NCBI GenBank assembly: GCA_002224055.1
Contig: AZLU01000123.1
Location: 56,601 to 120,600, forward strand
DNA: 64,000 nt
Source: Pezizomycotina sp. ARF18
Taxonomy: Eukaryota; Ascomycota
Reading direction: 5' to 3'
In this document: piece after piece, positions 51,501 to 62,982 of the stretch
How positions within the stretch are numbered: position 1 is the first letter of the stretch
Layout: every line of letters starts with the position of its first letter
Translations under genes and position numbers: made by a program
The notes under the pieces: model-generated
Database searches by the model: none
The model's input: only the letters and a program-made list of their open reading frames with translations
What the model was told of the DNA's origin: nothing

Positions 51501-53257
51501 TAGCCTCTACCGAAAAACTATACAGAAAAATAAAATATATAAAAGAACCAAGAAGAAAAGAGAAAGAACTCGATATGACCTTTTAACTAAAAAAATGGTT
51601 GTTTTATTTCTTAGCTCGCCGCGGTTCTAAGTCAATATAAAGAGCTATGTGTGCGTTGGGATTTCGGCGTGAGCATCGGGCCATGGAGCATGAGGGACCC
51701 CTTCGCCTCGAGATTGCCACAAGGTCTCCACGTTCACGTGAAGCCTTCCGATCCAAATGCGTTGTGAGTTTGCGTAATATACCTACCTACCTACCCGGCC
51801 CTGCCTTATTATACCCTACGCTTTCTCTCGGAAGCTTACGTTTCGCCGCCGTTGTAGAAATTCGCTCTGCTCTTTCATGAAGGAGAATATCGGTCCGGAA
51901 GTCAGGTGCTTCGATAACGCGGTAGGTACTTGCCAACAAGAGCGAATAGAAAACTGTTGGAATCAATACGTACCTGAAGCTAATCTGATTCGAAAATAAT
52001 ATATTACGGCAGTCATCATTCACAAACGCAACGTCACCATCGTCGTCCTACTTCTTCGATCCCGTACAATCAAAAGAGAAATTCCTAAATACCTCGCCGA
52101 AAACCTATGCCACGTATACTCAGACAGGTGTAGGAAGAAAGTCTTGGAACTCGACCACGCGTCATACGTAGACCTCAACTACGACTCGGAGTCCCAGAAC
52201 TTGGATTTGCACGTATTCTGGACGCAGGCGCCCAAGTCAAAGGATTCCGCGGAGCTCAATCCGGGTTGGCAGGAAGATATCAACGCCCGCGAACATTTTG
52301 AGAAGATAGAAGTCGGCGTCTTCGAGCGCGCGCCGGACACGGAGAAGTTTGAGATATCTCTCGGTGGGCATTACGCCATCGTAGGAAAGTCGGACGAACT
52401 AGGTAAAAATATATTGCCCACAGGGTCTTATATATGTACAGATATATAGGCTGATACTAATAAAAAATATATTTGTCCAGACCCATTGCTCTTCTCCTTC
52501 CCCTCACGCCACCATTCGCTCCCGTTCTCTCATTCTTCAACTGCTCCTTCAACGAATCCGCCGGCCTTCACCCTAAACTCAAATGCGATGTCAACGTTTC
52601 AAACATGCCCCACGAGGGGTGCACCTTGCACAGCTTCTTTGACGTACCGCAGCCTTTCTTCGTCGACCCTTACCAGCTTGCCGATGACTCGGTCGCACAG
52701 TCTATGGGCATCAAGCACGTGGCAGAAGTCAACGGTGAAACCGACCTGGAAGCTCCGGAGTGGACGGTAAAGAAATGGGGAGCTACGGTGCTTGCGGAGG
52801 TTGACATGGCAGGGAAAGAGATAGCGACCACGGGTACCCAATTCGAATTTGAGATGCCGCTACATGTAAGGTACCTCAAACCGAAAAAGGGTGAGAGCTA
52901 TTCGGAAGCTCCGATGCCCTGGCCTGTTGTGTTCTGGGCTTGCGATGCGAAGGATTCTTGTAAGTGCTTGCTCTTTTGCTTTTCTATGGTATCGTTTGAT
53001 ATCCTAATACTCACTATTTTTTTATTTGGCACAGGAACGCAAACGCCAAAAACCCCTTCCGCCGTCACTCGCACGGTTACGACGACCTCTTTCCGCCGGA
53101 GACTATCTTCTACCACTTTAGGGCGAAGAACCCGACTGCTTCAGGTTTACAATCCAAGGTCGAGATACCAATTCTAGACCTGAATGATGCGAACATGATT
53201 GCTACTTGGACCATGAGAATCGTCCTGGTGGGTTCTTCGTACTACTTGCCCAAATAG
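51310..53257 (+). CDS. PBN1: GPI-mannosyltransferase I cofactor Pbn1 (PIG-X)
   Basis: ER membrane protein that stabilises Gpi14/PIG-M for the first mannosylation of GPI anchors. It starts MKRRITLVTFDTQDDS, followed by LRSLKAAREDKLSFAFKELP. After an intron containing A39 it continues LAAVLSQYKELCVRW and FGVSIGPWSMRDPFASRLP. Later pieces are ELDHASYVDLNYDSESQNLD, LHPKLKCDVNVSN, CTLHSFFDVPQPFFVDPYQL, EFEMPLHVRYLKPKKGES and WPVVFWACDAKD, the last two being the core PIG-X region. The final exon (about 53038-53257) contains FYHFRAKNP and ends in a hydrophobic segment to WTMRIVLVGSSYYLPK, the expected C-terminal membrane anchor. Several one-base breaks are present around 51720-52080 and 53085. Confidence 0.88.
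51460..51498. repeat. A39 homopolymer in a PBN1 intron
   Basis: 39 consecutive A bases directly downstream of the donor (ACG|gtaacc) of the first PBN1 intron, the longest homopolymer I see in the window. Confidence 0.95.
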
Positions 53258-53813
53258 TACTGGAGGGTTAGGCTCGAAAAAGCAAGCTAAGGAGAAGGAG
53301 AGTAAGAAAGACCAGTGAATATCATGAAATTTAGAAAGCAGCACAACATCATAATATTTTAAATATCAGATAAATGCAAAGTATATATAAGCAGGAGCAT
53401 GTAGAGGCCATACTTCATTATAGATTACACATATCTAATTAGTGGTGCAGCTTGCCACATAGCTCATTTTCCTTTGATTTTTAGTTCTTTTTACTAGAAA
53501 TGAATAATGTCTTCTGAAGCATAGTCGATTTAAGTGCCTGTTTATTTCAGCGACGCATAAGCGGCCGTTTGAAACGATCTCACTTGCGTGGTTTTCTGAA
53601 CTGAAGGTTTTGTAGCACTTGAAAGAAGCGAAAATGCTTAGTTGACCATTAATCTCTTCGATCTTTAACATTTGGATAGCTAGCACGGCTTAAAAAGCGG
53701 ATGTTTCTTTTTTCGCCCCCCTTTTGCTTTGTTCCTCTGTGATGTCACCACCTCAACAAAACAACACCAAACAAACTCCCACACACCAATCCAACTCAGA
53801 AGCCTAAAATACC
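53258..53813. other. Intergenic spacer PBN1 / FUN14
   Basis: PBN1 3' region and FUN14 promoter. AT-rich. A frame of 83 residues on the minus strand is not recognisable. Confidence 0.5.
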
Positions 53814-54509
53814 ATGATCACCCTCACCCGCCCATTCGCCCTCGGCTTGGGTGCCACCCTCGGCGCCTGCTCGTACTTTACTCTAAGCCGGCACCGCTCC
53901 TCCGTACTGCTACCCTTCCAGCTGCAGCCGCTGCGGTGCGATACCAAGGCCGTTTCGTCCTCACCTTCGTTCGGCGCCACGACAACGGGAAAACGCAACC
54001 AGGCCTTCGCGAATCCGAACAGGTACAGGCAGATATCGTACGGCAGCTTCCTGGCATAGTGGCCGGTTACAGCGTGGGGGCGTTCAGCAAGTACATAATG
54101 TTCCTAGCGGTTGTCATCATCATCGGTGTCAACGTGAGTGACTTTTCTTTCTCCCTCAGTTAAAAAAAAAAAAAAGAAAGAAAAGAAAATTGGACACTAG
54201 AAACTGATTGCGGGCGTGTTTTGAAAATATAATAGTATTTAGAACGTCACGGCATCAGTATCGTGCCATACGGTCAGATCAAGAGCGTGCTGGGCGAATT
54301 CAACTACCAGAGGTTCCTAGCGCAGGACTGGGCGTTTAAAGCTTCGTTCGCGTCCACGTTCCTGCTCGCGGCGCTGGGTAAGCGAGCTTGGATACTACTG
54401 CAGTGAGCTCCAAATTGCAAGGGTGGAGAACTAGGCACGGGGAATGGTAATAAGCTTGACATGCTTTAGGGCACAAGGGTTCATGGAGCGGCAGTATCAA
54501 CAGCTTTAA
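53814..54509 (+). CDS. FUN14-domain mitochondrial membrane protein
   Basis: A small membrane protein of the FUN14/FUNDC family; mammalian FUNDC1 is a mitophagy receptor in the outer mitochondrial membrane. It starts MITLTRPFALGLGATLGA, a hydrophobic, Arg-containing presequence-like N-terminus. After a one-base break (about 54043) it gives the FUN14 core GIVAGYSVGAFSKYIMFLAV, then VVIIIGVNV. After an intron (donor at about 54133, acceptor near 54236) come YLERHGISIVPYGQIKS and DWAFKASFASTFLLAALG. The final exon beginning at about 54470 probably encodes a short tail ending MERQYQQL at 54509, but frame is uncertain there. The glycine-rich first helix fits the family. Confidence 0.75.
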
Positions 54510-55016
54510 TACCGGTCAGGTGTCGACATGTAGATATCAGAGGTTGGCAAATCGTAAGATATTCATTGTACAAAAGTCGTAATTTTTCAAGGAGAAAGAA
54601 GATAAGAAATTAAAAAGACACGTTTTAAAGCCCTCTAGGCCGCGACCATTTTTCTCTTCCTTTTGTGTCTAAATATCCCAAAAGAACGAAGGATAGGGGG
54701 GGGGGGGGGATATAAAAACGGAAGGATGTGAATGCGTAAAAGTGAGCTCATATAAGTTGATATGCTATGAAACGATGAAAAGAAAATCAGGGAACAGAAA
54801 ATGATAATTCAACAAGCAGAAAGGTGGGGGAAAAATAATAAACAATGAAGAAACAAATAAAATTGAATAACCGCTACAACAAAAGCATGCCAACCCAATA
54901 ATATTTTTGAAAGTAAAGAACGAAATGAACTAAGCAAATAGCCTACCCCAAGTTTTTTTTTTCCCTCTTAAAGCAAATGTCCAGTATTTCTGGTTATGTT
55001 GTGTGAATGTAACTTG
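54510..55016. other. Convergent spacer FUN14 / SARAF-like
   Basis: 3' regions of both genes, A-rich, with a G11 run at about 54698-54708, unusual in this AT-rich spacer. No gene seen. Confidence 0.5.
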
Positions 55017-56662
55017 TCATCTTCTCCTAGTTTGCCCAAATCCGGTCGAGTCGTGCATCTCATCCCAGCTTCCAGAGCTACTAGACGCACCACCCCAGTT
55101 GATTGATAGACGCCATCGTCTCCAGCCCATCCTCTCCGTGTCGCGTTGCCGTAGCTACTGCTCCTTCTGCCGTTCACACTGCTTGGGGAGCTCCGCGAGC
55201 TCGAGGCCCCTGCTGCCCCGTAGCCAGATACGTACCCGCTGCTCCTACCGCCGCGCCGGCCGCTGCACCTGTCCAGAACCCCGGCTGTCCACCTCGCCGG
55301 CCATAAGATGCTGAGCTGGCTGACCTAGCCGTTACCGGTCGAGTCGATTTACCATATAGTCGGAATCATAAGCCGGCGGGGGGTCGGCTCTACCGGCCCT
55401 CCAGTTGTTGCCACCACCGCCACCGTCTCCACCGTCTCCGCCGCCTCCAGGGCCACCGCCGCCTCCTCCGTTCGCGTTCCAAGCCGGCGGGGTGGTTGGG
55501 CTGGAGACAACAGAGCCTTCACCATTATGCCACCAAAGAACACGACGACCAAGAGGAGGAACAGCATGAACTCTTTCACTGGTAAGACTTAGTACGTCAG
55601 CTTGTAAAGAATATTTGGCAGAAAAGAGATGGGTCGCGACTACAATAGTTACGGCTTTCGAACGGACGAATAAAGCCGATACTGCAACAAGGGTATGGGG
55701 AATGTTCTTTTCTTTGGATACTGAAATAAACTTACTTCCACCTTCACCGGCCTTTTTCGCGGCCTCCTCCTCTTCCTTTTCCTTCTCTTTAGCCTTGGCC
55801 TTGCTTTTCTTCTTGGCCTGCCTATCGGTATCAGATTCCGTCCTGTACTTTTCGTGACCCGCTTCTGTGAGCATTAACCGGTACTCAACGCCGCATGAGC
55901 CTTTGAGGACAGCTGGGTCCTCTGCGCTCGAGTATCCTTCGCATATTACATCGGTAGATCCCAACCTTAGTCAAAATATTAGCTGGGGTTCTTTCTTATG
56001 GAATCAAAATGAAAAAAGGGAATAAAACAGAAAATAGAATGAAATCGCTCATAGACTTACTTGAAAAAATGCGGTAGATTGGCGACGCATGTCCACGATA
56101 TTCTAGTAATATGCGTGCAGCGGTAAGCATCCCAAATAAACGAAAATAGTTTAAATATTAAACGGCGGACAAGCACTTATGCCCTAACAAGACGCATGAA
56201 ACGGTATATAGAGCTAGACGTACTCGTACTCTTCGTCGTTCGGGTTCTCGCTATAGTCCATATTCGTGCATCGCATCACATCCACTTCGTGGAGGCCTTG
56301 TGCGTCACCGCCGACGCATTTGAGCTGTGGGATCGGATCGACCCTGCGATGGGAGGTCATGCGCCCAGCTCTAAAAAGAAAGAACACAAAAACAGTGGTT
56401 AGCTGTAATTCCCGAACGACTTGAGCGTAAAGTGCCAACTGAATTTTTTTTTTTTTTTTTTTTTAACGAGTCTTCCGAATCGCCATCATCAAAAATATAA
56501 TTTTTTAGAAAGCGCCGCGGCCACGTACCTGAGTGTCAAGGTCTTCACCCTCGATAGCAGTATAGATTTCGAGTTTTTGGCTGCTGGCGACGGGTCCGCG
56601 AAAGCCCCCAATATCCCAGGGTAGAGGAATAATAAAAAGAGGGGATTTTCTAGTAGTATCAT
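55017..56662 (-). CDS. SARAF-like ER membrane protein (TMEM66 family)
   Basis: Resembles SARAF, the animal regulator of store-operated calcium entry, an ER single-pass protein. The start at 56662 gives a signal peptide (ILLENPLFLLFLYPGILGAF), then SILLSRVKTLTLR. Further exons give MTSHRRVDPIPQLKCVGGDA, EVDVMRCTNMDYSENPNDEE, WTCVANLPHFFK, and GSTDVICEGYSSAEDP with VLKGSCGVEYRLMLTEAGHE. The cysteine pattern and the 'VLKGSCGxEY' core are the family hallmarks. A Lys/Glu-rich charged helix, a hydrophobic segment (FMLFLLLVVVFFGGIM) and a Gly-rich tail with PPPAYDSDY follow. The end is STGFGQTRRR at 55017. One-base breaks occur at about 55530, 55120 and 56220. Its function in a fungus is unknown. 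Confidence 0.82.
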
Positions 56663-58402
56663 CGTTACGAGGTTGTGTCGTACAGGTTTTTGGTTCCGTG
56701 AGTGTGCGTTAAATGGCCGACTCCTTTCGCTCGCGGGAGATAAGCCTCGCCTGGTAGCTGCGGAAAAACTCACAGGCAAATTTACAAGGTAAACAGGATG
56801 TAGAAAAATATTGGTGGTTCTATTTTGTCCTAAAAGTGAGCGCTCTTGGGTAAGACTAGGGATCTAGAAAAAGGTGACAAATTCGACTACTTGTTTTTTT
56901 TTTTTTTTTGGGTGAGTTCGATGGTATGTGTCCTTTGGGGCCGGGGAAGAATATAAATTCGGGAGAAAGAGCAAAGTTTTGGAGGAAGCAGTGACTTTCG
57001 CGGAGGGAGAAAAGGAACCAGGACAGACATCTGATGATAAGTTTTTTCAAGTATGAATTCACAACAACCATTCTCTCATACACCTTCTCCTTTTAAAAAG
57101 AAGAGGGAGAAAAAGGAACCTGTTATTGTATTGTATGTAGGTACATGTATTTATCTGTATTGTACCTGTTTGTTGTTTGCAATTGTCACACTAAGTACTT
57201 CCCCTTACCTACCTAACCTATTCTTTTTTACTACCCGTGACACTTCCAAGTCGTCAAAGTAAGTAGATTCCTCATGCAGCAACACGCTGGCCGTTCTCTC
57301 CCTCCCTCTCTTTTTTTTTTTTTTTTTTTTTTTCAACCTTTTCTTTTCCCCCAACAAGAGGTGTATCGTAACTTCCTCCTAAAAACCAACTGCTCTTATT
57401 CGCCAGGAGGAAAAAAAAGAAGTTGATAAGAGAGCCAAAGGATAGGTAAGCGAGAAAAAAAAAGAAAAAAAAAAAAAAAAAAGAAGCGCCTATAAGGAGT
57501 GTTACGAATATCCGTAAATATTCAAAGCCCTTTTTTTAACTCGTTAGGCTCTCACAATGCTCCGTGAAACATTCACGAGACAGGAAAAGGGAAAGAGAAG
57601 CCAGTAATTGGCGCGAAAGGGCATAACGTCTAGGTTTTTTAAACCCCGTAGTGTGGGGCAGAGGGGTGCCTCGGCAGCGGTGCGGGAAATCGGTGGAGAA
57701 ATAGCTGTCGAAGCTAGCCGCTTTCAAAAGAAAAGAGGAAGAAAAAGCATGTAAATGTATTCTAAAGCCCGTTATCAGCAGGGAATCGACAATGCTTTTT
57801 ATACCAGGTGCTAAAACCGTCAAACACCTGTTACTGCCTTCCTTTTCTAGAGCGAAGAAACAAGTTTCATGCACGGAGGGGCTCAAAATACAAGCAATCT
57901 GAAGCTGTTAGGATATTTTCTAGAATTATTACTATTATTATATTAATTGCAAAGAAAACAAAATCTACCGACATTTAGTAGTAATCCGTATTAATGTAAT
58001 TCAACTGCTGGACGCTGAGATGAGAGAATGGAGAAAAAAAAATTAGAGACAAAAGGACACCAGATAGCTCACGTTTGTAAACAGTGATGTATATATAGGA
58101 TAGTGACACGAAATGAAAGGAAGGAAGGAAGACAAAGTTTTCACGCCCCAGAATGAAAGATTAGGCAAAGCAAAAGCTACAAAAGACGGATATTTATTTT
58201 TCCATAATGATATGGGAACAAAGGATATATTTATATTAGATTGCTATTATAATCGAATAGTCTTAAAAGATATTATATAGTATATGATCTCGAGCGATCC
58301 TCGGCGAGCAGTGGTAAGGCTGGTCTTATTCTGAAGTACTGGCTCGCGACAATCCCACCAGAATCACTGCCTCCGCGTGTATCAACAGAAGTTCTGCCCC
58401 TT
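56663..58402. other. Intergenic, SARAF promoter and RVS161 3' region
   Basis: About 1.7 kb. T15-T23 runs near 56894 and 57310-57332 and an A-rich block at 57457-57483. A 116-residue frame on the minus strand (57886-57536) has no recognisable domain and I do not call it. Confidence 0.5.
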
Positions 58403-60075
58403 CTACGATCCGCCAGCAATGCTCAGATCCCGAATTTCTTGAAGGACTTGCTCGACCCGGGCGTCGAGATGACCCGCTGCATATTCTTCACGAGTCTCGG
58501 GTCCAGATACTGTTGTACTTGCGCCATTCGCGAATACGCTTCGGCGCAGACTATATTAGGCAGGAAAATTAGAGAAATTGTTAATCATCAGCTAGATGGT
58601 CACCGAAGCTACTAAGGTTCAAAATGATATATACGTACAGCGCAGTTGTATTTTAACCAGTGCCTCGAACGAAGGATCCAGGTATGGCACCCGTAATTCT
58701 ATTAACTTGGGCAGCTCCGTCTGTAGTTGTTCGTTTAATGCTTCGTATACTCTTTGCTGCCGCAGCTTCTTTCTCAGCCTGAAGATAGAGTCAAGGAAAG
58801 ATGATCAGCAGAAAGATGACAATCAGTGCTTAAGATAGTTTTAGATCTTCTTAACGGAAGAATCGGGTTCAAACTTACGCGTGGCAATTTAGTGGCATCC
58901 TGGTCGGGCTTTTCTACCAACTTCTTGACTTTTGCTCTCAATTGGTCGTAGTCCAACAGCTTATGGTTTCTCTTCTTGATACCTAATTCCCGAGATCGTA
59001 AAATATCATAGTTAGTAACCCTTAGGGATATAGAATCATGTTTTTGCGCTACAAATTAGATCGGGTGAGATTTTGCAAATGCATAGCGGCGCGTACACTC
59101 ATTGATATCAGGAAAGTATGCGCAGAAGCGCATAATCGGTTCCAGGACTGTTGCTCTAGAAATATGAATTAAATTAATTAGCACCATCCAAAATAATAGA
59201 TGACAGCTAAGGATATCCAATAAATTCGTTTACCTGTAAGGACCATCGAGGGCTTTGATGGTCTCTGCGTCCAGCTCCTCTACCGCCTGCTTATAGCTCC
59301 GGCTTACTCCATCTTTAGCACCCGCATCTCCGTAAAAGGCATCGATTGTCTCCGCAATCCTCATCTGTGATGCTGTCATGGCTGCATATCCAACAAGTGT
59401 CAGCCTGGATTGTCGCACGTTCCATATGTGGAAAACTACTCCAGTTAACCTAAGTATCTTCAACGTACCTCGCAACGAGTCTAGATAACCTTTAGCTTCT
59501 TTCTGCAGATTGTTCGCTGCCGCTTCCATCGTTCTGAAACGACGCTCTTCGACTTCATATTCTCGGTCATTAGTTTGTCGATGTGACCTGGAGCAAAATT
59601 TTCGCGAATAGATTTGTCAATATAATTACTGCCCTAGCATCTTCTCTCTATGATGCGCCGTGAAATAGATAACGTCACAAATGCCAAGAAAAATGATTGA
59701 GCGCCAAAAATTGCCCCACATATCAACTATGACCGTCGTTGTAACGAGGTTGAGCCATGATGCGGGAAGCGTCGGGTTCCTTTTAGTGCTTTCACATAGT
59801 CCATCACTCCATTCTCTTGTATGGCATATAACAGCAGAGCCGTCTGGGAGATCGGTAGAAAGAAGGAAGGGGGTGGGGGGAACGAACCAGTTTTCATCAT
59901 GACCTGGTGGTGGCCCGGTTCACGCTCTTCTTGAAGCCTATCAAAAAAGTAGGTTAGCTAACATGGTCTTATATCGTTTCGATAGCCTTAACGCTGAGGC
60001 GACATCTAACGCTCAAAAATCCAACAATAAAACGCAATGTTTATGTAGGAGCGGTAACACACCTGACCAACTCAT
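58403..60075 (-). CDS. RVS161: BAR-domain protein Rvs161
   Basis: N-BAR amphiphysin-like protein that tubulates membranes at endocytic sites, working as a heterodimer with Rvs167. A 13-nt first exon (60075-60063, MSWS plus one base) joins exon 59937-59888 (GFKKSVNRATT, then QVMMKTG, with one base missing at about 59906). It then joins exon 59587 onward (NDREYEVEERRFRTMEAAAN and LQKEAKGYLDSLR; a missing A in the T run at 59574-59576). Then AMTASQMRIAETIDAFYGDA, RSYKQAVEELDAETIKALDG, AKVKKLVEKPDQDATKLPR and CAEAYSRMAQVQQYLD follow. The end is EIRDLSIAGGS at 58403. BAR helices fill nearly the whole protein and no SH3 follows, which separates it from Rvs167. Confidence 0.93.
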
Positions 60076-61241
60076 CGTTGCTAGGATAGCGTATGGGAGT
60101 TGATTTGAGTGAATCTTAGGGAACGGTCAAGTTGAATTCGTTTACGTATCGAGATGTAACTAATTACGGGCGTCAACCGGAGGTTGTTGGTATTCACGAG
60201 GGCAAACGAGATAGAAATTCGTGGTCGACTGGGAGAACCGGCGGTGAAAAGGTGACTTGGAAAGGAAGCCTCTTTTGGAGGTCACCGGATCGTGCGGCTC
60301 GAAATTTCGGAAGTAGAGTTTAATCTTTCACACTTCCGTTTCTTGTCGACGGAAAATTTGACAGCTGTTGCAGTAAAGCTTTGTTTTTATCTAGTCGATG
60401 TTTACCGTTGTTAATAATATATTAGGAAACAAGTACGTATTTATTTTATTTATGGAGTAATGAAATACTTTGTATGTCGTGTTGAAGGCGGTACACCGTA
60501 CAGACAAGAAGTAAGTGTGTCAAAATAGCAGGGTTATGTTCAGATGTTCCGGAATTGCCGTGGATTGGCGAAAAAATAAGTAGTAATGTTTTATTTATTG
60601 TATTTGTATTTATTTATTTTTTCCGGCAAGTAAGAAAAGCTCCTGTACGCATTCATCCACTACCCGTTTTTGATGACGATGAAAGGCAAAAAAAAAAAAA
60701 AAAAAAAAAAATGGAGAAAAGAAGAGGAAAGGATGGATAAAATAAGGGGATCCTTTGAGAGAGACGTGCCTAGTGGTTTACTGTCCAAATACTCCTTATA
60801 TTTTTTATATATTTATTTATTTTATTTATTTCATTTATTTATTATCCGCTTCGCATCTTATGATTATTACATTAGCCTTTGCGAGGGCGGGCGCAGTTCT
60901 GGCACAAAATGGCGGTGAATGAAAGATAAAACCGACTTGGTATTAAACCCCGTAAACTTATTTTCCCTTTCTCCCTTTACTACCGGCCGTATCAAAAAAG
61001 TGTACACGGTTATACTCCGTATTATAACGGAGTACGAATACCTATCGCCTTATTACAATTATTAATTTTGCAGCATATTCGATCTCAGCAGTAAGAGAAG
61101 TAACCCAGCTTGGCAGCTCCAAAACCTACCACGGAAACCTCTTGAGAGGGTGAGAGACAAAGTGCATACGGAAGATTAATGAGATTCGTTTTAATATGTA
61201 TAGGATAATTTATATATATACTAAGTACACACACACATACA

Positions 61242-61276
<35 letters not shown>

Positions 61277-62982
61277 TACAATGATTGTTAATTTTAGGGG
61301 TATTTATTCTATGCTCCTTGCAAGAGGTGTATCTAGCAGCGGCTTAGTTATCTGGTTGCTGATGATAGATTGCAAGCAAAGAGGATCCGAGAATGTACCC
61401 TGGAGGTACATATTACAGATATAAAAGGACTGTTTAACCATTTGGAACGCTTGTACATGGAAATTAAAAAGAGATATCACGTACATCATGCTAGGAGCAA
61501 TACAGCGTAAGAGGAAGGAATTTTACTAAAGTAAATAAATGGGTAGAACTATCTATATGGAAGTATATACTTCCTAAGAAATATAGCAAATTTTATACTG
61601 GCTGTAAACAAGAAGTAATAAATGTAGAAAAGTAAGAACTGAGATCTGCTTTAAAAAAAAGAAAAAAAAAGAAGAGAAAAACAGGACACAGAAGAAGAGA
61701 AAATCGAAGAGAAAGGAAAGAGAAAAAAAAAAAATTGGTGGGAAAAGAAAGAAAAGGAAAGGGAAAAAAGGATCATGACCTCGTAACTTCATGGCAAATG
61801 TTTTTGAGTGATAAAAAGAGAATAAAACAAACCAACCTCCCCTTGCCTTCTTTGATTGATTTCTGCTGTACACTTCTTCATAAGAAAAGTGAGAAAGAAA
61901 TTAGTAGCGAAAATGAGGACTAGGAAGTGGATAGTCTAGATGTCTAGATCTAGGTTAAAATAGCTAGAAGGTGAGGAGAAAGAGTGGGTTTTGGGTAAAA
62001 TCCGAGAATAGCTCAGGAGACAGACAGTTTATCTCTTTCACAAACCAATAACTTATCGGCTGGTTGATCGTCGTCAATAACGATCATACATAGCAGATAA
62101 ACAAACGCCAAAATAGAAGCGAATGGGAGGGAGTACTGTAAACAAAGGCATGCTTGTCTGGCTCATACTTGTCAAGCAATACCCATAGGGCAATATAAAA
62201 GGGGAAAGGGGATACAGTAAGAAGTTTGAGAAAAATACAAAACAAAAGTACACCTGGTTAAAAAAAAAAAAAAAAAAACATTGAAAGAATGAAGCATCGT
62301 GCAGTGTATGTGTACATGCCATTTTCACCAACATTTTGAACCTCCAACGCCAAAATAGTAATATAAACATATAGAACAAGAAAGAGAGGCAGTTATCAAT
62401 ATACAAAAGTTGTCGTCCCCTCTCCTTTCTTTCTCTACCTTCACGTTATATATTTGTATCTTCGTCTTCCGCCTTTTCGCCTCAGTGAAATCGACTCATG
62501 CAATCTCCCAAACCTCTTGAGACAAAAGGTATCTTCTCTCTGCTTGTTCCTGTAATTCATGCATAGGAAAGACATATTGATAGACGGATGCAGAAAACCG
62601 AAGAAGACAGGGATAAAGGACGGTCTAGAAAGAATAATAGATAAGGACAACCAAAAAAATCTGAAAAAAAAAAAAAAAAAATCAAAGCGCAAAATGTTAA
62701 ACAATGCGTTCCATTACGATGATTACGAAAGAGGATTGAACCGCAGTGGAGGGCATAGGTTTAGAAAAAAGAGTAGGAGGGAGAACAGGAAGATAAAAGA
62801 GAAGGAAGAGCAGAAAAGAGTTGTATAAATTTAAGCTCGAATCACCGCTTTGAGTGCGCTAAACAGTGGTTCAAGATATCCGTATGTAGTGGAAGAGTTT
62901 TGGAAGGTTCGAATCAAAACGTCGTTCTTGATCGATACAAGTCTCGGGTTAACCACAGTGTGCGAGGCCAAATAACTCAGTG
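60076..62982. other. Long intergenic region
   Basis: About 2.9 kb between two minus-strand genes. A22 lies at about 60689-60710, ATTT-rich sequence at 60800-60850, the CATA array at 61227-61270, and A/T runs near 61726, 62261 and 62664. Frames of up to 110 residues (Lys- or Phe-rich) follow composition; I see no gene. Confidence 0.45.
61227..61270. repeat. (CA)n/(CATA)n microsatellite
   Basis: A short CA run passing into about nine ACAT units, flanked by TA runs. Confidence 0.95.

Noticed and set aside
57536-57886. 116-residue open frame on the minus strand
   Set aside because: No domain, no neighbouring exons and ordinary composition for a chance frame in a spacer.
62881-62915. GGTTCGAATC resembling a tRNA B box
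   Set aside because: No A box at the right distance and no acceptor stem can be paired; it also abuts the kinase 3' end. Other GGTTCGA hits at 25810, 25934, 26485 and 37580 fail for the same reasons.
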